NCBI GenBank assembly: GCA_017307915.1
Contig: JAFKGG010000365.1
Span: 1 to 64,000, forward strand
Direction of reading: 5' to 3'
Source: Burkholderiales bacterium
GTDB lineage: Bacteria; Pseudomonadota; Gammaproteobacteria; Burkholderiales; Burkholderiaceae_E
Length of the DNA: 64,000 nt
Positions 25,624 through 34,186 of this stretch are shown here, in pieces (within the stretch, counting starts at the first letter, position 1; the number at the start of each line of letters is the position of its first letter). The notes below the pieces were generated by a model. It worked only from the letters and a program-made list of their open reading frames with translations. It had not been told where the DNA came from and made no database searches. The position numbers were made by a program, and so were the translations under genes.

Positions 25624-28600
25624 ATATTCTTCTGATCTCTGAATGCGACAAGCGGGCGCTGACAGAGACCCGGCGCATTCTTGACCAGTTTGCCGAGCGG
25701 CGCGGGGAACGCACCTGGCAAACACCCATTACTCAAGAGGGCCTCGACACCTTGCGCCGACTGTTGCGTAAGTCGGCACGCAAGAACACGGCCGTCGCCT
25801 GTCATTGGATCAGAGGCAGAGATCACACCGAATTGCTTTGGATCGTCGGCGATGCCAAACGCTTCAATCGTCACGGCGCAGTACCCACGAATACCACGAC
25901 CCGCAACATCCTCCGCCGTAATGACGAAAACGACTGGCACACCGGCGATGACATCTATCTGCTCTCATCACTCGCCGCGTTGTTGCACGACCTTGGCAAG
26001 GCGTGCCTGGCCTTTCAGAAACGGCTATCAAGCAGTGCCCTGCTAGAGCGCAATCTTTATCGGCACGAATGGGTGTCGCTGCGCCTGTTCCAAGCGTTTG
26101 TAGGCACTGATGACGACGCCACCTGGCTGCGTCGCTTGATGAATCCGAGTGACACCGATGACGCAACATGGTTGGGCCGCCTTCAGTGCGATGGGCTTGA
26201 CCCAAAGGTCGATAAACCCTTTGATCGTCTGCCCCCACTGGCAGCGGCGGTCGGGTGGTTGGTATTGACGCACCATCGGCTGCCCTTGATGCCGTCGAGA
26301 TCGGAAGACGGTACCTTGAAGTGGCTCGGCTCAAAGGTGAATAACTTCCGTGCGGACCAGCTTCGTGACGTCTTGCCAAAGATCGACGCCGGCTGGAACG
26401 AACAGACCGACGAGATCTCTCAAGACAAGATAAAGCCCTACTGGCACTTTCCGCACGGGCTTCCGGCTACTACGCCTCGCTGGCGCAAGCGTGCCGCGCA
26501 TCTCGCTCGACGTCTTCTGCTGTTGCAGCAAAAGGCCGATAGAGGTGCATGGCTTGACGATGCCTACATCATGCATCTGGCTCGACTCAGCCTGATGCTA
26601 TCGGATCACCACTACTCCAGCCTGACCGACAAGGCCAAGCGCGTCCAGGGTGAAAGCGGCTATCCCCTCTATGCCAACACCTGCAAGATCGGCGGAACAA
26701 CCAAACTCAACCAGACGCTTGACGAGCACCTGCTCGGCGTAGAGGCACACAACGGCTTGGTCTCGCACGCCCTACCTGGCTTCGAACGCCACTTGCCGAC
26801 CTTGGCGCGGCATCGCGGCTTGCGCAAGCGAGCCAGTGAAACGCACTTCCGCTGGCAGGACAAGGCAGCGGATACCGCCGAGGCCTTGCGCGAACGCTCC
26901 CGAACCCAAGGTGCGTTCTTCATCAACATGGCATCGACCGGCTGCGGCAAGACCCTTGCCAATGCGCGCATCATGTATGGGCTCGCCGATCCGGAAGTCG
27001 GGGCGCGTTTTTCGGTCGCGCTTGGCCTGCGCACGCTGACGTTGCAGACCGGCCATGCCTACCGAGATACATTGAACCTGGGGGACGATGAGCTAGCCAT
27101 TCGCGTCGGCGGGGCTGCCGTCCGCGAACTTTTCGAACACTACGAGGCCGAAGCAGAGAAAACCGGCTCTGCTTCACAGCAGGATCTTCTTTCGGACGAC
27201 AGCTTCGTCTTCTTCGAGGGAAACGTCGATGCTCACCCACTGCTGCAACGGGCCATCCATGATGGGCACGTCAAAGCGCTGCTGGCGGCACCCGTACTGG
27301 TCTGCACGGTCGATCATCTGACGCCGGCCACCGAAAGCCAGCGTGGCGGTCGGCAGATCGCACCGATGCTGCGCCTGATGAGCAGTGATCTGGTGCTCGA
27401 CGAAGTCGACGATTTCGATCTCGACGACCTACCGGCCATTGCCCGGTTGGTGCATTGGGCTGGCATGCTCGGTTCACGCGTAATGCTGTCTTCGGCGACC
27501 TTGCCACCCGCATTGGTACAAGGACTGTTTTGCGCCTATCGAGAAGGACGCACGCTCTACCAGCGCAATCGAGGTGAACCGGGCAAACCGGTCGATATCT
27601 GCTGCGCCTGGTTCGATGAGTTCGATCGAGGACAGACCAACTGCGCTGCCGATGGACAGTTCATCGCACAGCATGAAGCCTTTGTGGCCAAGCGGCGGCA
27701 ACAGCTTGCCAAAGCTGTAGTACGCCGCCGCAGCGAAATCGTGCCGCTTACCTTTTCCAGTCAAAGAAAAGAAGACATTCGGCGAGAATTCGCAGCCAAG
27801 GTCATTGACTGTGCAGGAGTGCTGCACAAACGACATCACGAGACCGATCCGCATTCGGGCAAGCGCGTGAGCTTCGGCTTGGTTCGCATGGCAAACATCG
27901 GGCCGATCTTCGACGTGGCGCTGCATCTGTTTCGAATTGGAGCACCAGTCGGTTGTCGAATCCATCTGTGTGTCTATCACTCGCAGTTCCCGCTGCTCAT
28001 CCGATCCGAGATTGAAAGACGGCTCGATACGACGCTGAATAGGCGCAAGTCTGAGACGGTCTTTCAGTTGCCAGACATACGAAGCAAGATCGACGGAGCC
28101 CACGAGCCCGACCAGCTCTTCATCGTACTGGGCTCGCCGGTAACCGAAGTGGGTCGCGATCATTCATACAACTGGGGAGTGGTCGAGCCCTCATCGATGC
28201 GCTCCCTGATCCAGCTTGCCGGCCGCATAGAGCGCCATCGCGTAAAGGCCTGCAACGAACCCAACATGATGATCTTCGATAGCAATCTGCGCCACTTCGA
28301 GCATCCCAACACCGCGGCCTTCTGCATGCCTGGATTCGAAGGAGACAACGAATTCCGGTTGACGGAGCATCGGCTGCATAAACTGCTCGACGAGGACGAA
28401 TTCGCGGCGATCGACGCTCGGCCGCGCATTGTTGCAAGGCCAAAGACGTTGCGACGGCCTCGCGAGAATCTCGTCGATCTGGAACATGCGCGGTTGGAGG
28501 AAAAAATGATTCCCCCCGAACCCACTACGCTCACACCAAGGCAGCAACTCGCGCGACGGCAACCACCACTGCCGCCGCTTGGTGCGCATAGCTGGTGGAC

Positions 28601-28985
28601 GATACCGCGCGCCTCATTGACGGCGGTATTGCAGCAACAAGATCCGTTTCGGCATGACACACAGAAGCGCAAGGATCTGGTGCTGCTGCCTGATGAAGAC
28701 GAAGAAGCTTATCGGCTCGCCTATGTGCACCGCCCGAACCGGCAAGAGCAGAACTACGTCTTCATAGAGGATAGCCACAACCATCGGGTCGAAGACTCGG
28801 CGGTGCAAGGCACCGGGATTTCAGCCTGGATGGAGATCGACTATATGCGCGCACTTGGCGATCTGGCGCGAGAGCGCGGCATGGATCTGGAAAGCTGCGC
28901 CAAGCGGTTCGGTACGGTGAGTTTGCCGGATCACGAGCTTGGGTGGCGGTTTCATCCGGTGCTGGGGTTTGTGCGGCAACCCTGA
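25620..28985 (+). CDS. cas3: Type I-F Cas2-3 fusion (adaptation subunit plus helicase-nuclease)
   Basis: A 1121-aa protein starting with GTG overlapping the cas1 stop. Residues ~1-95 are a Cas2-like domain (MNILLISECDKRALTETRRI). The HD nuclease follows with LLHDLGKACLAFQKR (His123-Asp124) and RHEW (His149). Superfamily 2 helicase motifs: Walker A MASTGCGKTLANARIMYG (~440), DEVDDFDLDD (~592), SSATLPP (~623) and QLAGRIERHR (~864). A C-terminal domain runs to residue 1121. It unwinds and degrades DNA recruited by the Csy complex and joins Cas1 in spacer uptake. Every catalytic motif is intact. Confidence 0.97.
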   Translation: MNILLISECDKRALTETRRILDQFAERRGERTWQTPITQEGLDTLRRLLRKSARKNTAVACHWIRGRDHTELLWIVGDAKRFNRHGAVPTNTTTRNILRRNDENDWHTGDDIYLLSSLAALLHDLGKACLAFQKRLSSSALLERNLYRHEWVSLRLFQAFVGTDDDATWLRRLMNPSDTDDATWLGRLQCDGLDPKVDKPFDRLPPLAAAVGWLVLTHHRLPLMPSRSEDGTLKWLGSKVNNFRADQLRDVLPKIDAGWNEQTDEISQDKIKPYWHFPHGLPATTPRWRKRAAHLARRLLLLQQKADRGAWLDDAYIMHLARLSLMLSDHHYSSLTDKAKRVQGESGYPLYANTCKIGGTTKLNQTLDEHLLGVEAHNGLVSHALPGFERHLPTLARHRGLRKRASETHFRWQDKAADTAEALRERSRTQGAFFINMASTGCGKTLANARIMYGLADPEVGARFSVALGLRTLTLQTGHAYRDTLNLGDDELAIRVGGAAVRELFEHYEAEAEKTGSASQQDLLSDDSFVFFEGNVDAHPLLQRAIHDGHVKALLAAPVLVCTVDHLTPATESQRGGRQIAPMLRLMSSDLVLDEVDDFDLDDLPAIARLVHWAGMLGSRVMLSSATLPPALVQGLFCAYREGRTLYQRNRGEPGKPVDICCAWFDEFDRGQTNCAADGQFIAQHEAFVAKRRQQLAKAVVRRRSEIVPLTFSSQRKEDIRREFAAKVIDCAGVLHKRHHETDPHSGKRVSFGLVRMANIGPIFDVALHLFRIGAPVGCRIHLCVYHSQFPLLIRSEIERRLDTTLNRRKSETVFQLPDIRSKIDGAHEPDQLFIVLGSPVTEVGRDHSYNWGVVEPSSMRSLIQLAGRIERHRVKACNEPNMMIFDSNLRHFEHPNTAAFCMPGFEGDNEFRLTEHRLHKLLDEDEFAAIDARPRIVARPKTLRRPRENLVDLEHARLEEKMIPPEPTTLTPRQQLARRQPPLPPLGAHSWWTIPRASLTAVLQQQDPFRHDTQKRKDLVLLPDEDEEAYRLAYVHRPNRQEQNYVFIEDSHNHRVEDSAVQGTGISAWMEIDYMRALGDLARERGMDLESCAKRFGTVSLPDHELGWRFHPVLGFVRQP

Positions 28986-29003
28986 ATCTTGTTGCCTTCG
29001 CAC
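28971..29003 (+). terminator. Hairpin at the 3' end of cas2-3
   Basis: GTGCGGCAAC at the cas2-3 C-terminus pairs with GTTGC and, after a 3-nt bulge, CGCAC downstream of the stop, giving a ten-pair interrupted stem. No U-run follows, so it may be an attenuator or an mRNA 3'-end structure rather than a strong terminator. Confidence 0.35.
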
Positions 29004-29025
29004 TTCTGCCTGTGCGGCGGTGGTG
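28998..29025. repeat. Solitary CRISPR-repeat-like element between cas2-3 and csy1
   Basis: The core CTGCCTGTGCGGC matches the canonical enteric I-F repeat core over 13 contiguous bases, and the following GGTG fits GTG with one change. Overall 18 of 28 positions agree with the local repeat. It lies in the 141-bp gap upstream of csy1. No second repeat at 60-bp spacing could be recognised. It may be a relic unit or a CreR-type regulatory crRNA gene. Confidence 0.45.
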
Positions 29026-29126
29026 TCATTTCGGCTGCGGCCTATTGGACACAGTACTAGAGCTAAACGAATTGGAGATGTGTAAGATATAGATGTGGGG
29101 ATAAAGACTAGAGGATAACCAAGAGT

Positions 29127-30452
29127 ATGCCTTTAGCGAATAACATAAGAATTGCAGCCATTCGCTCCGTTATCGCGGAATTTCTGAAGGCCCGCCTAAA
29201 CGACAAGCTCGAAAAACTCGGCGAAAACGACCCAAAGCGTCTCGAATTGGCCACCCAGTTCGAATCGCACACTTGGATCGCCGACGCAGCCCGCCGTGTC
29301 GCCCAGATCCAGGCCGTCACCCATTCGCTAAAGGCAATCCACCCCGACGCCCGCGGCGCCAATCTCTACGCCGCACCGCAGTCACTACCTCGGCACGGGC
29401 TGGTCGGCAGCCATTGCCTGAGCGATGACGCCGCGATCGACGTCGTCGGCAATGCCGCCGCGCTGGATGTCTACAAGTTCCTGCGACTGACACACGACGG
29501 CAAGACTCTGCTGGAACTGGCACAAGCCAGCGACCCCGACCTGGCCGCCGCGCTCAGCGACGATACCGAACAGGCGCAAGCATGGATGAAGGCCTTCGCC
29601 GGTCTCGTTGAACCACGCGGAACCGCTACCGCCCACAGCTTGGCCAAGCAGGTCTATTGGCTAGTTGAAGATGATCCGATCGAGAACACCCACTTTCATT
29701 TGCTGATGCCGCTATACGCCAGCTCATTGGCGCATCGCGTCTATCAGACAATTCAGGACGATCGATTCAGCGATGCCGCCAAGGCCGCACGCCAAGCCCG
29801 CTTCAACAAGGAGCTGCATGATCGCGATGATCACGAATACCGCGATCTGGCAGTCCAGAAGCTCGGTGGGTCAAAACCGCAGAACATCAGCCAACTCAAT
29901 AGTGAACGCGGTGGCAACAACTATTTCCTTTCTTCGCTACCTCCGCGCTGGCGTACCCGCGAGCTAAAGCCGCCGATGATGGTCGACTCGGTGTTTCCGC
30001 GTTTCGCCCAACGTAAGCCTGTGCGAGAGCTGACCACCCAGCTACGCCGATTCCTGGAGATCGATCCGAGTAAAACCATGGATACGCGCGACTATCGCGA
30101 TCAGCTCGTCGACCAGATCATCGATGAACTCTATGATTTCGCCGGCGAGTTCCGGGTACTCACGCCCGGCTGGAGCAGTGACCCGCGCTGCCGGTTGGCG
30201 GATGACGAAGCCCTATGGCTGGACCCTGACCGCGCGATGCACGATGAAAAGTTCTCTGCCGAATGGCATCGCATGGAATGGCCCGCCGAGATCCGTCGGC
30301 GTTTCGCCGCTTGGCTCAATGAGGCAATGGGTGACAAGCTGCCGATGGGTGAAGTCGAGCATCGGCACTGGTCGGATGAGCTGGGGCACGATCAGAGCTG
30401 GCTGGCCCGCATCGATCGCGATCGTCGCCGCTTGAACGAATACGCCAAGTAG
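29127..30452 (+). CDS. csy1: Csy1 (Cas8f), large subunit of the I-F surveillance complex
   Basis: A 441-aa protein matching Csy1: N-terminal IRSVIAEFLKARLNDKLEKL, then VDVVGNAAALDVYKFLRL and FHLLMPLYASSLAHRVYQTI. The family region KLGGSKPQNISQLNSERGGNNYFLSSLPP is followed by a helical C-terminus. Cas8f recognises the PAM and, with Csy2, caps the 5' handle of the crRNA. Its own promoter is probable because 141 bp of AT-rich sequence separates it from cas2-3. AGAGGAT lies about 10 nt upstream of the ATG. The gene ends with TAG, which matters for any amber-suppression explanation of csy3. Confidence 0.96.
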   Translation: MPLANNIRIAAIRSVIAEFLKARLNDKLEKLGENDPKRLELATQFESHTWIADAARRVAQIQAVTHSLKAIHPDARGANLYAAPQSLPRHGLVGSHCLSDDAAIDVVGNAAALDVYKFLRLTHDGKTLLELAQASDPDLAAALSDDTEQAQAWMKAFAGLVEPRGTATAHSLAKQVYWLVEDDPIENTHFHLLMPLYASSLAHRVYQTIQDDRFSDAAKAARQARFNKELHDRDDHEYRDLAVQKLGGSKPQNISQLNSERGGNNYFLSSLPPRWRTRELKPPMMVDSVFPRFAQRKPVRELTTQLRRFLEIDPSKTMDTRDYRDQLVDQIIDELYDFAGEFRVLTPGWSSDPRCRLADDEALWLDPDRAMHDEKFSAEWHRMEWPAEIRRRFAAWLNEAMGDKLPMGEVEHRHWSDELGHDQSWLARIDRDRRRLNEYAK

Positions 30453-30468
30453 ACGGGAGACGACGGCC

Positions 30469-31473
30469 ATGCATAGATCTCTCGGCATCAGCGGCCTGCT
30501 GATTGTGCCTCACCTGAGAATCCAGAATGCCAATGCCATCTCAAGCCAGATGACCTGGGGCTTTCCGGCGATTTCGGCGTTCATCGGCGCGATGCACGCG
30601 TTGGAGCGCAGGCTAGCCCGCCGGCATCCATTGATCTTCGAAGGGGTAGGCGTGATCTGCCACGACTTCGAAGCGCAAGTTACGTCGGGCGGATTCGTCA
30701 AAACGTTTAACTTGACGCGCAATCCGATTGACCGGGATGGCAGCACGGCCGCCATCGTCGAGGAAGGGCGCATGCACCTCGAGCTTACGCTGGTGTTCGG
30801 TGTCGACGGTAGTGCCCTAGACGGCGAAGACGACGCCCGAGCCCAAGTAGCACAAGACATCGCCAACGAGATCGCCGCGATGCGAATCGCCGGCGGCAGC
30901 GTCATGCCGTCGCTGCCTGGCCAAAGGCGCCCCTGGCAACGCGCGGAACTGACACCGATCGCCGAGCAATCCGAGGAACGCAGCAAACAGTTCAAGCGAT
31001 TGCGCCGTCGCTGGCTACCCGGTTTCGCGCTGGTGGCACGCGATGACCTGCTCATGCAACGCCTAGCCGAGTTGCGTGAACAAGACCCGAAAAGCAGCGA
31101 ACTGGATGCCTGGCTCGACCTGAGCAGACTAAACCGCCGTTCGACTTTGGTTCAAAAAACCAATCCGCAGACCGGCGTGGTGAGCGAAGAAGTGCAATGG
31201 AACCGTGTCGGGCCAGCCGGCTGGATCGTGCCGATTCCGGTCGGGTACAGCAAGCTGTCTGAACTGTATCGACCCGGTAGCGTAGTCAACGCTCGTGACA
31301 CCGAAACGTCGTTTCGCTTCGTCGAGGGCATGTACTCGGTTGGCGAATGGATCAGCCCACATCGACTAAACGACGCTAACGAGCTGCTGTGGTACCCCGG
31401 CAGCGATCCTGATGTCGGCGTATATCGCTGCTGCAACAACTATGCAGTCCCCGCCGGCACGCTTCAACACTGA
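30469..31473 (+). CDS. csy2: Csy2 (Cas5f)
   Basis: A 334-aa Cas5f that pairs with Csy1 at the crRNA 5' end. Family pattern: LLIVPHLRIQNANAISSQ, then TWGFPAISAFIGAMHALERRL, LSRLNRRSTLV and a C-terminal WISPHRLNDANELLWYPG. The ATG at 30469 follows a GGGAGACGACGGCC stretch, 16 bp after csy1. No interruption is seen. Confidence 0.96.
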   Translation: MHRSLGISGLLIVPHLRIQNANAISSQMTWGFPAISAFIGAMHALERRLARRHPLIFEGVGVICHDFEAQVTSGGFVKTFNLTRNPIDRDGSTAAIVEEGRMHLELTLVFGVDGSALDGEDDARAQVAQDIANEIAAMRIAGGSVMPSLPGQRRPWQRAELTPIAEQSEERSKQFKRLRRRWLPGFALVARDDLLMQRLAELREQDPKSSELDAWLDLSRLNRRSTLVQKTNPQTGVVSEEVQWNRVGPAGWIVPIPVGYSKLSELYRPGSVVNARDTETSFRFVEGMYSVGEWISPHRLNDANELLWYPGSDPDVGVYRCCNNYAVPAGTLQH

Positions 31474-31509
31474 CGCTCACCCATCGAACAATCAAGAGGG
31501 AACCTCATC

Positions 31510-32541
31510 ATGGCCGCTGGTGATTTGAAAACCGCTTCCGTACTTGCTTTCGAACGCAAGCTCGATCCTTCTGACGCCCTGTTCACGGCTGGCAACTGGG
31601 TCGATCGCGAAGATTCGAAGCGCTGGGTCGGCGTAAAGCTGCGCGAGAAGTCGGTGCGCGGCACGATCTCGAATCGCCTGAAAATCAAGGAGCAGGATCC
31701 CGCCAAGCTCGATGCCGCGATCCAGAACCCAAACCTGCAAACTGTCGACGTGGCAACCCTACCGGCCGATGCCGACACCTTGTGCGTACGCTTCACACTA
31801 CGAGTGCTCGGCGGCGCAGGGCGTCCATCCGCTTGCAACAACGATGAATATCAGAAGAAGTTGCTCGACACCGTCAAGGGCTACGTCGATGCGCACGGCT
31901 TTGGCGAACTGGCGCGACGCTACGCACACAATCTGGCCAACGGCCGCTTCTTGTGGCGCAATCGCATCGGTGCTGAGCAGGTAGAGGTGCACATCAGTCA
32001 TCTGATCGACGGGCGCCCAGCCAAGCGCTGGAGCTTCGATGCGCTGTCACTGCCATTGCGAAACTTCGAAGCACCCTCGGATTCTTCAGACGCACTGACC
32101 CAATTGTCCTAGCTGATTGCTTTCGGTTTTGGCGGCACGCAACACGTATTGCTCGACGTGACGGCATTCGTTCGAGTCGGCCAAGGGCAAGAGGTGTTTC
32201 CGTCGCAAGAGTTGATTCTCGAGCGCGGCCGCGGCGAAAAGAGCAAGACGCTCTATAACGTCAACGACATCGCCGCCATCCACTCACAGAAAATCGGCAA
32301 CGCTCTGCGCACCATCGACACCTGGTATCCAGCCGATCAAGGCGACGTCGGTCCGATCGCCGTCGAACCATATGGATCGGTCACCACTCAAGGTAAAGCT
32401 TACCGCCAGCCAAGGGCGAAAGCGGACTTCTATTCGCTACTCGACAACTGGATCCTCAAAGGCCAGGAGCCTCCACTCGAACAACAGCATTTCACCATCG
32501 CAACACTGATCCGCGGCGGCGTCTTCGGCGAGGCGAATTGA
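31510..32541 (+). pseudogene. csy3: csy3 (cas7f) backbone subunit gene, interrupted by an in-frame TAG at codon 201
   Basis: The frame from ATG 31510 to TGA 32541 covers 343 sense-length codons, the usual Cas7f length, with no frameshift. Codon 201 (32110-32112) is TAG. Before it: ASVLAFERKLDPSDALF, REKSVRGTISNRLK, TLRVLGGAGRPSACN and RYAHNLANGRFLWRNR. After it: [59 protein letters not shown] and [11 protein letters not shown]. All match Csy3 on both sides, so a single substitution (for example CAG or GAG to TAG) explains it. Six Csy3 copies form the crRNA backbone, so a 200-aa product should abolish interference. Readthrough, amber suppression or reinitiation (TTG at 32149) are alternatives, as is a sequencing error. 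Confidence 0.9.
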
Positions 32542-32543
32542 AC

Positions 32544-33107
32544 ATGGACCACTACATCGAGATTCGCGTACTGCCCGATCCGGAGTTTCCGGCGAATCAT
32601 CTGATGAGTGCGTTGTTCAGCAAGCTGCATCGCGCGCTAGTGGCTGTCGCCGAAGGCGAGATAGGCATCAGTTTTCCTGACGCCGCTTCTGAGCGCCCAC
32701 GTCTCGGCGAGCGGCTACGCGTACATGGCAGCGCCGCGGCACTGGATCGACTGATGGACCTGGATTGGCTCAAAGGCATGCGAGACCACGTCAGCATCCA
32801 GGGCCCTGCCGCCATACCCGAAACGGTACGGTTCCGAACCGTAAGTCGCGTTCAGGCACACAGCAGTCCAGAGCGAATGCGGCGGCGCTTGATGAAGCGT
32901 CATGAGATCGACGTGGAACACGCGAAGCAGCAGATCCCCGATTCAGCCGCCGAATACTTGAACCTACCCTATCTCGAAATCAGAAGTCAGAGCACCGGGC
33001 AGCGATTCCGTCTTTTCGTGCGGCAGGGGTTGATCAAGGAAGCCCCCACACCCGGCAGATTCAGCACTTACGGATTCAGCGATCACGCCACGGTACCCTG
33101 GTTCTAA
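32544..33107 (+). CDS. csy4: Csy4 (Cas6f) crRNA-processing endoribonuclease
   Basis: 187 aa from MDHYIEIRVLPDPEF, exactly the length of the P. aeruginosa enzyme. Numbering places catalytic His29 (FSKLHR), Ser148 (EIRSQS) and Tyr176 (STYGFSDHATVPWF) at the same positions. An Arg-rich helix, residues ~102-119 (RVQAHSSPERMRRRLMKR), grips the repeat hairpin. It cuts the repeat RNA at the base of its hairpin and stays bound. The start lies just 3' of the csy3 stop; a TTG two codons earlier is possible. It should process the array regardless of csy3 status. Confidence 0.97.
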   Translation: MDHYIEIRVLPDPEFPANHLMSALFSKLHRALVAVAEGEIGISFPDAASERPRLGERLRVHGSAAALDRLMDLDWLKGMRDHVSIQGPAAIPETVRFRTVSRVQAHSSPERMRRRLMKRHEIDVEHAKQQIPDSAAEYLNLPYLEIRSQSTGQRFRLFVRQGLIKEAPTPGRFSTYGFSDHATVPWF

Positions 33108-33207
33108 TTTTCGATCGCCCGCTCAATCGCATGGCGTAAAGCCCGACCGTCGGTTTTCCCCGGTGAATAGCTGGAGGCGACGAGCTGCAACGGGAATGCA
33201 GCCGCAC

Positions 33208-33972
33208 TCATACTCCGCGCCAAACCGGCGCCCGCTTCTCGGCAAACGCCCTCGCCCCCTCCCGCGCATCGCCCGAAGCATGCACCGGCGCGGTGATTTC
33301 ACGCTGACGCTGAAAGCGCTCCTCGGCCGGCCAATCCGCCGACTCATAAACGATACGCTTGGTCGCCATCACCGCCAGCGGCCCGTTGGCGGCGATGCTG
33401 CGCGCCAGCGCGCGGGCACCGTCCAGCGCCGTCCCCTTGGGTACGACGCGGTTGATCAGGCCGAAGCGTAGTGCAGTCTCAGCGCTCATCATCTCGCCGG
33501 TCAGGATCAGCTCCATGGCCACGCGCGGCGGCATCTGGCGCGGCAGCCGCATCGCACCGCCGCCCGCAGCGATCAGCCCGCGCTTGACTTCGGGCAGGCC
33601 GAAGCGGGCATCGTCGGCCGCCACGATCAGATCGCAACTGAGCGCCATTTCGAAACCGCCGCCCAGCGCATAGCCCTCGACGGCCGCAATCAGCGGCTTG
33701 GCCGGCGGTGCCTGCACGAGCCCGCCAAAACCTCGATGCTCGACGTGCGACGATTCGCCGCGCAGCAATGCCTTCAGGTCCATGCCGGCGGAAAAGTTGC
33801 CGTGCGTGCCGGTCAGAATGCCGACGCGCAGATCATCACGGCTGTCCAGCTCGGCCACCGCCTGCGCAATCGACAGGGCGGTGGCGCGGTCGATGGCATT
33901 GCGGGCGGCGGGGCGGTTGATCGTGACGGTGAGCACGCCGTCGTCGTGGGATATGAGCACTTCATCGCTCAT
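33208..33972 (-). CDS. Enoyl-CoA hydratase/isomerase family protein
   Basis: A 254-aa crotonase-fold enzyme. TVTINRPAARNAIDRATALSIAQAV, then the oxyanion-hole strand NFSAGMDLKALLRGE and VEGYALGGGFEMALSCDLIVAADDARFGLPEVKRGLIAAGG. The usual catalytic Glu region is present as LPEVKRGL. Likely hydrates or isomerises an unsaturated acyl-CoA in the cytoplasm. It starts at ATG 33972, divergent from the ALDH gene, with two dyads in the shared promoter. It is the first gene after the CRISPR-Cas locus and returns to the high GC of the chromosome. Confidence 0.9.
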   Translation of the reverse strand: MSDEVLISHDDGVLTVTINRPAARNAIDRATALSIAQAVAELDSRDDLRVGILTGTHGNFSAGMDLKALLRGESSHVEHRGFGGLVQAPPAKPLIAAVEGYALGGGFEMALSCDLIVAADDARFGLPEVKRGLIAAGGGAMRLPRQMPPRVAMELILTGEMMSAETALRFGLINRVVPKGTALDGARALARSIAANGPLAVMATKRIVYESADWPAEERFQRQREITAPVHASGDAREGARAFAEKRAPVWRGV

Positions 33973-34006
33973 GTCGGGGCCTTTCGTAGTCGTGGAGCCA
34001 AGTATG

Positions 34007-34035
34007 GCGATTATCGCGATGGCGGGGCGCCATCG
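34007..34035. promoter_or_regulatory. Adjacent inverted repeats in the crotonase / ALDH divergent promoter
   Basis: GCGAT-T-ATCGC at 34007-34017 abuts CGATGGCG-GGG-CGCCATCG at 34017-34035. These are the only strong dyads in the 214-bp gap and are candidate operator sites for a regulator not encoded next to them. Confidence 0.4.
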
Positions 34036-34186
34036 GAAATGCGCCCCTCATCTATGCCACCCCGGCACAGATACATTGCCCACCCCGCGATTGCCCCCTC
34101 AGCCGCCACTGCTCATGATCTGCGCTGACAAGCTGCCCTGACAAGTCGATCCCGCCACCAGCCGGGCCGACACATCACGGAGACGT

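Noticed and set aside
28944..28971. Second repeat partner 60 bp left of the lone repeat-like element
   Set aside because: It lies inside the cas2-3 coding end and agrees at only about 11 of 28 positions, which is chance level.
32149..32541. Separate 130-aa gene starting at a TTG in the second half of csy3
   Set aside because: No ribosome site in front, and the sequence is the direct in-frame continuation of Csy3; kept as part of the interrupted gene.
24640..33107. Tn7-like CRISPR-associated transposon (type I-F3)
   Set aside because: cas1 and cas2-3 are present and no tniQ, tnsA, tnsB or tnsC genes are seen; this is a canonical I-F1 locus.
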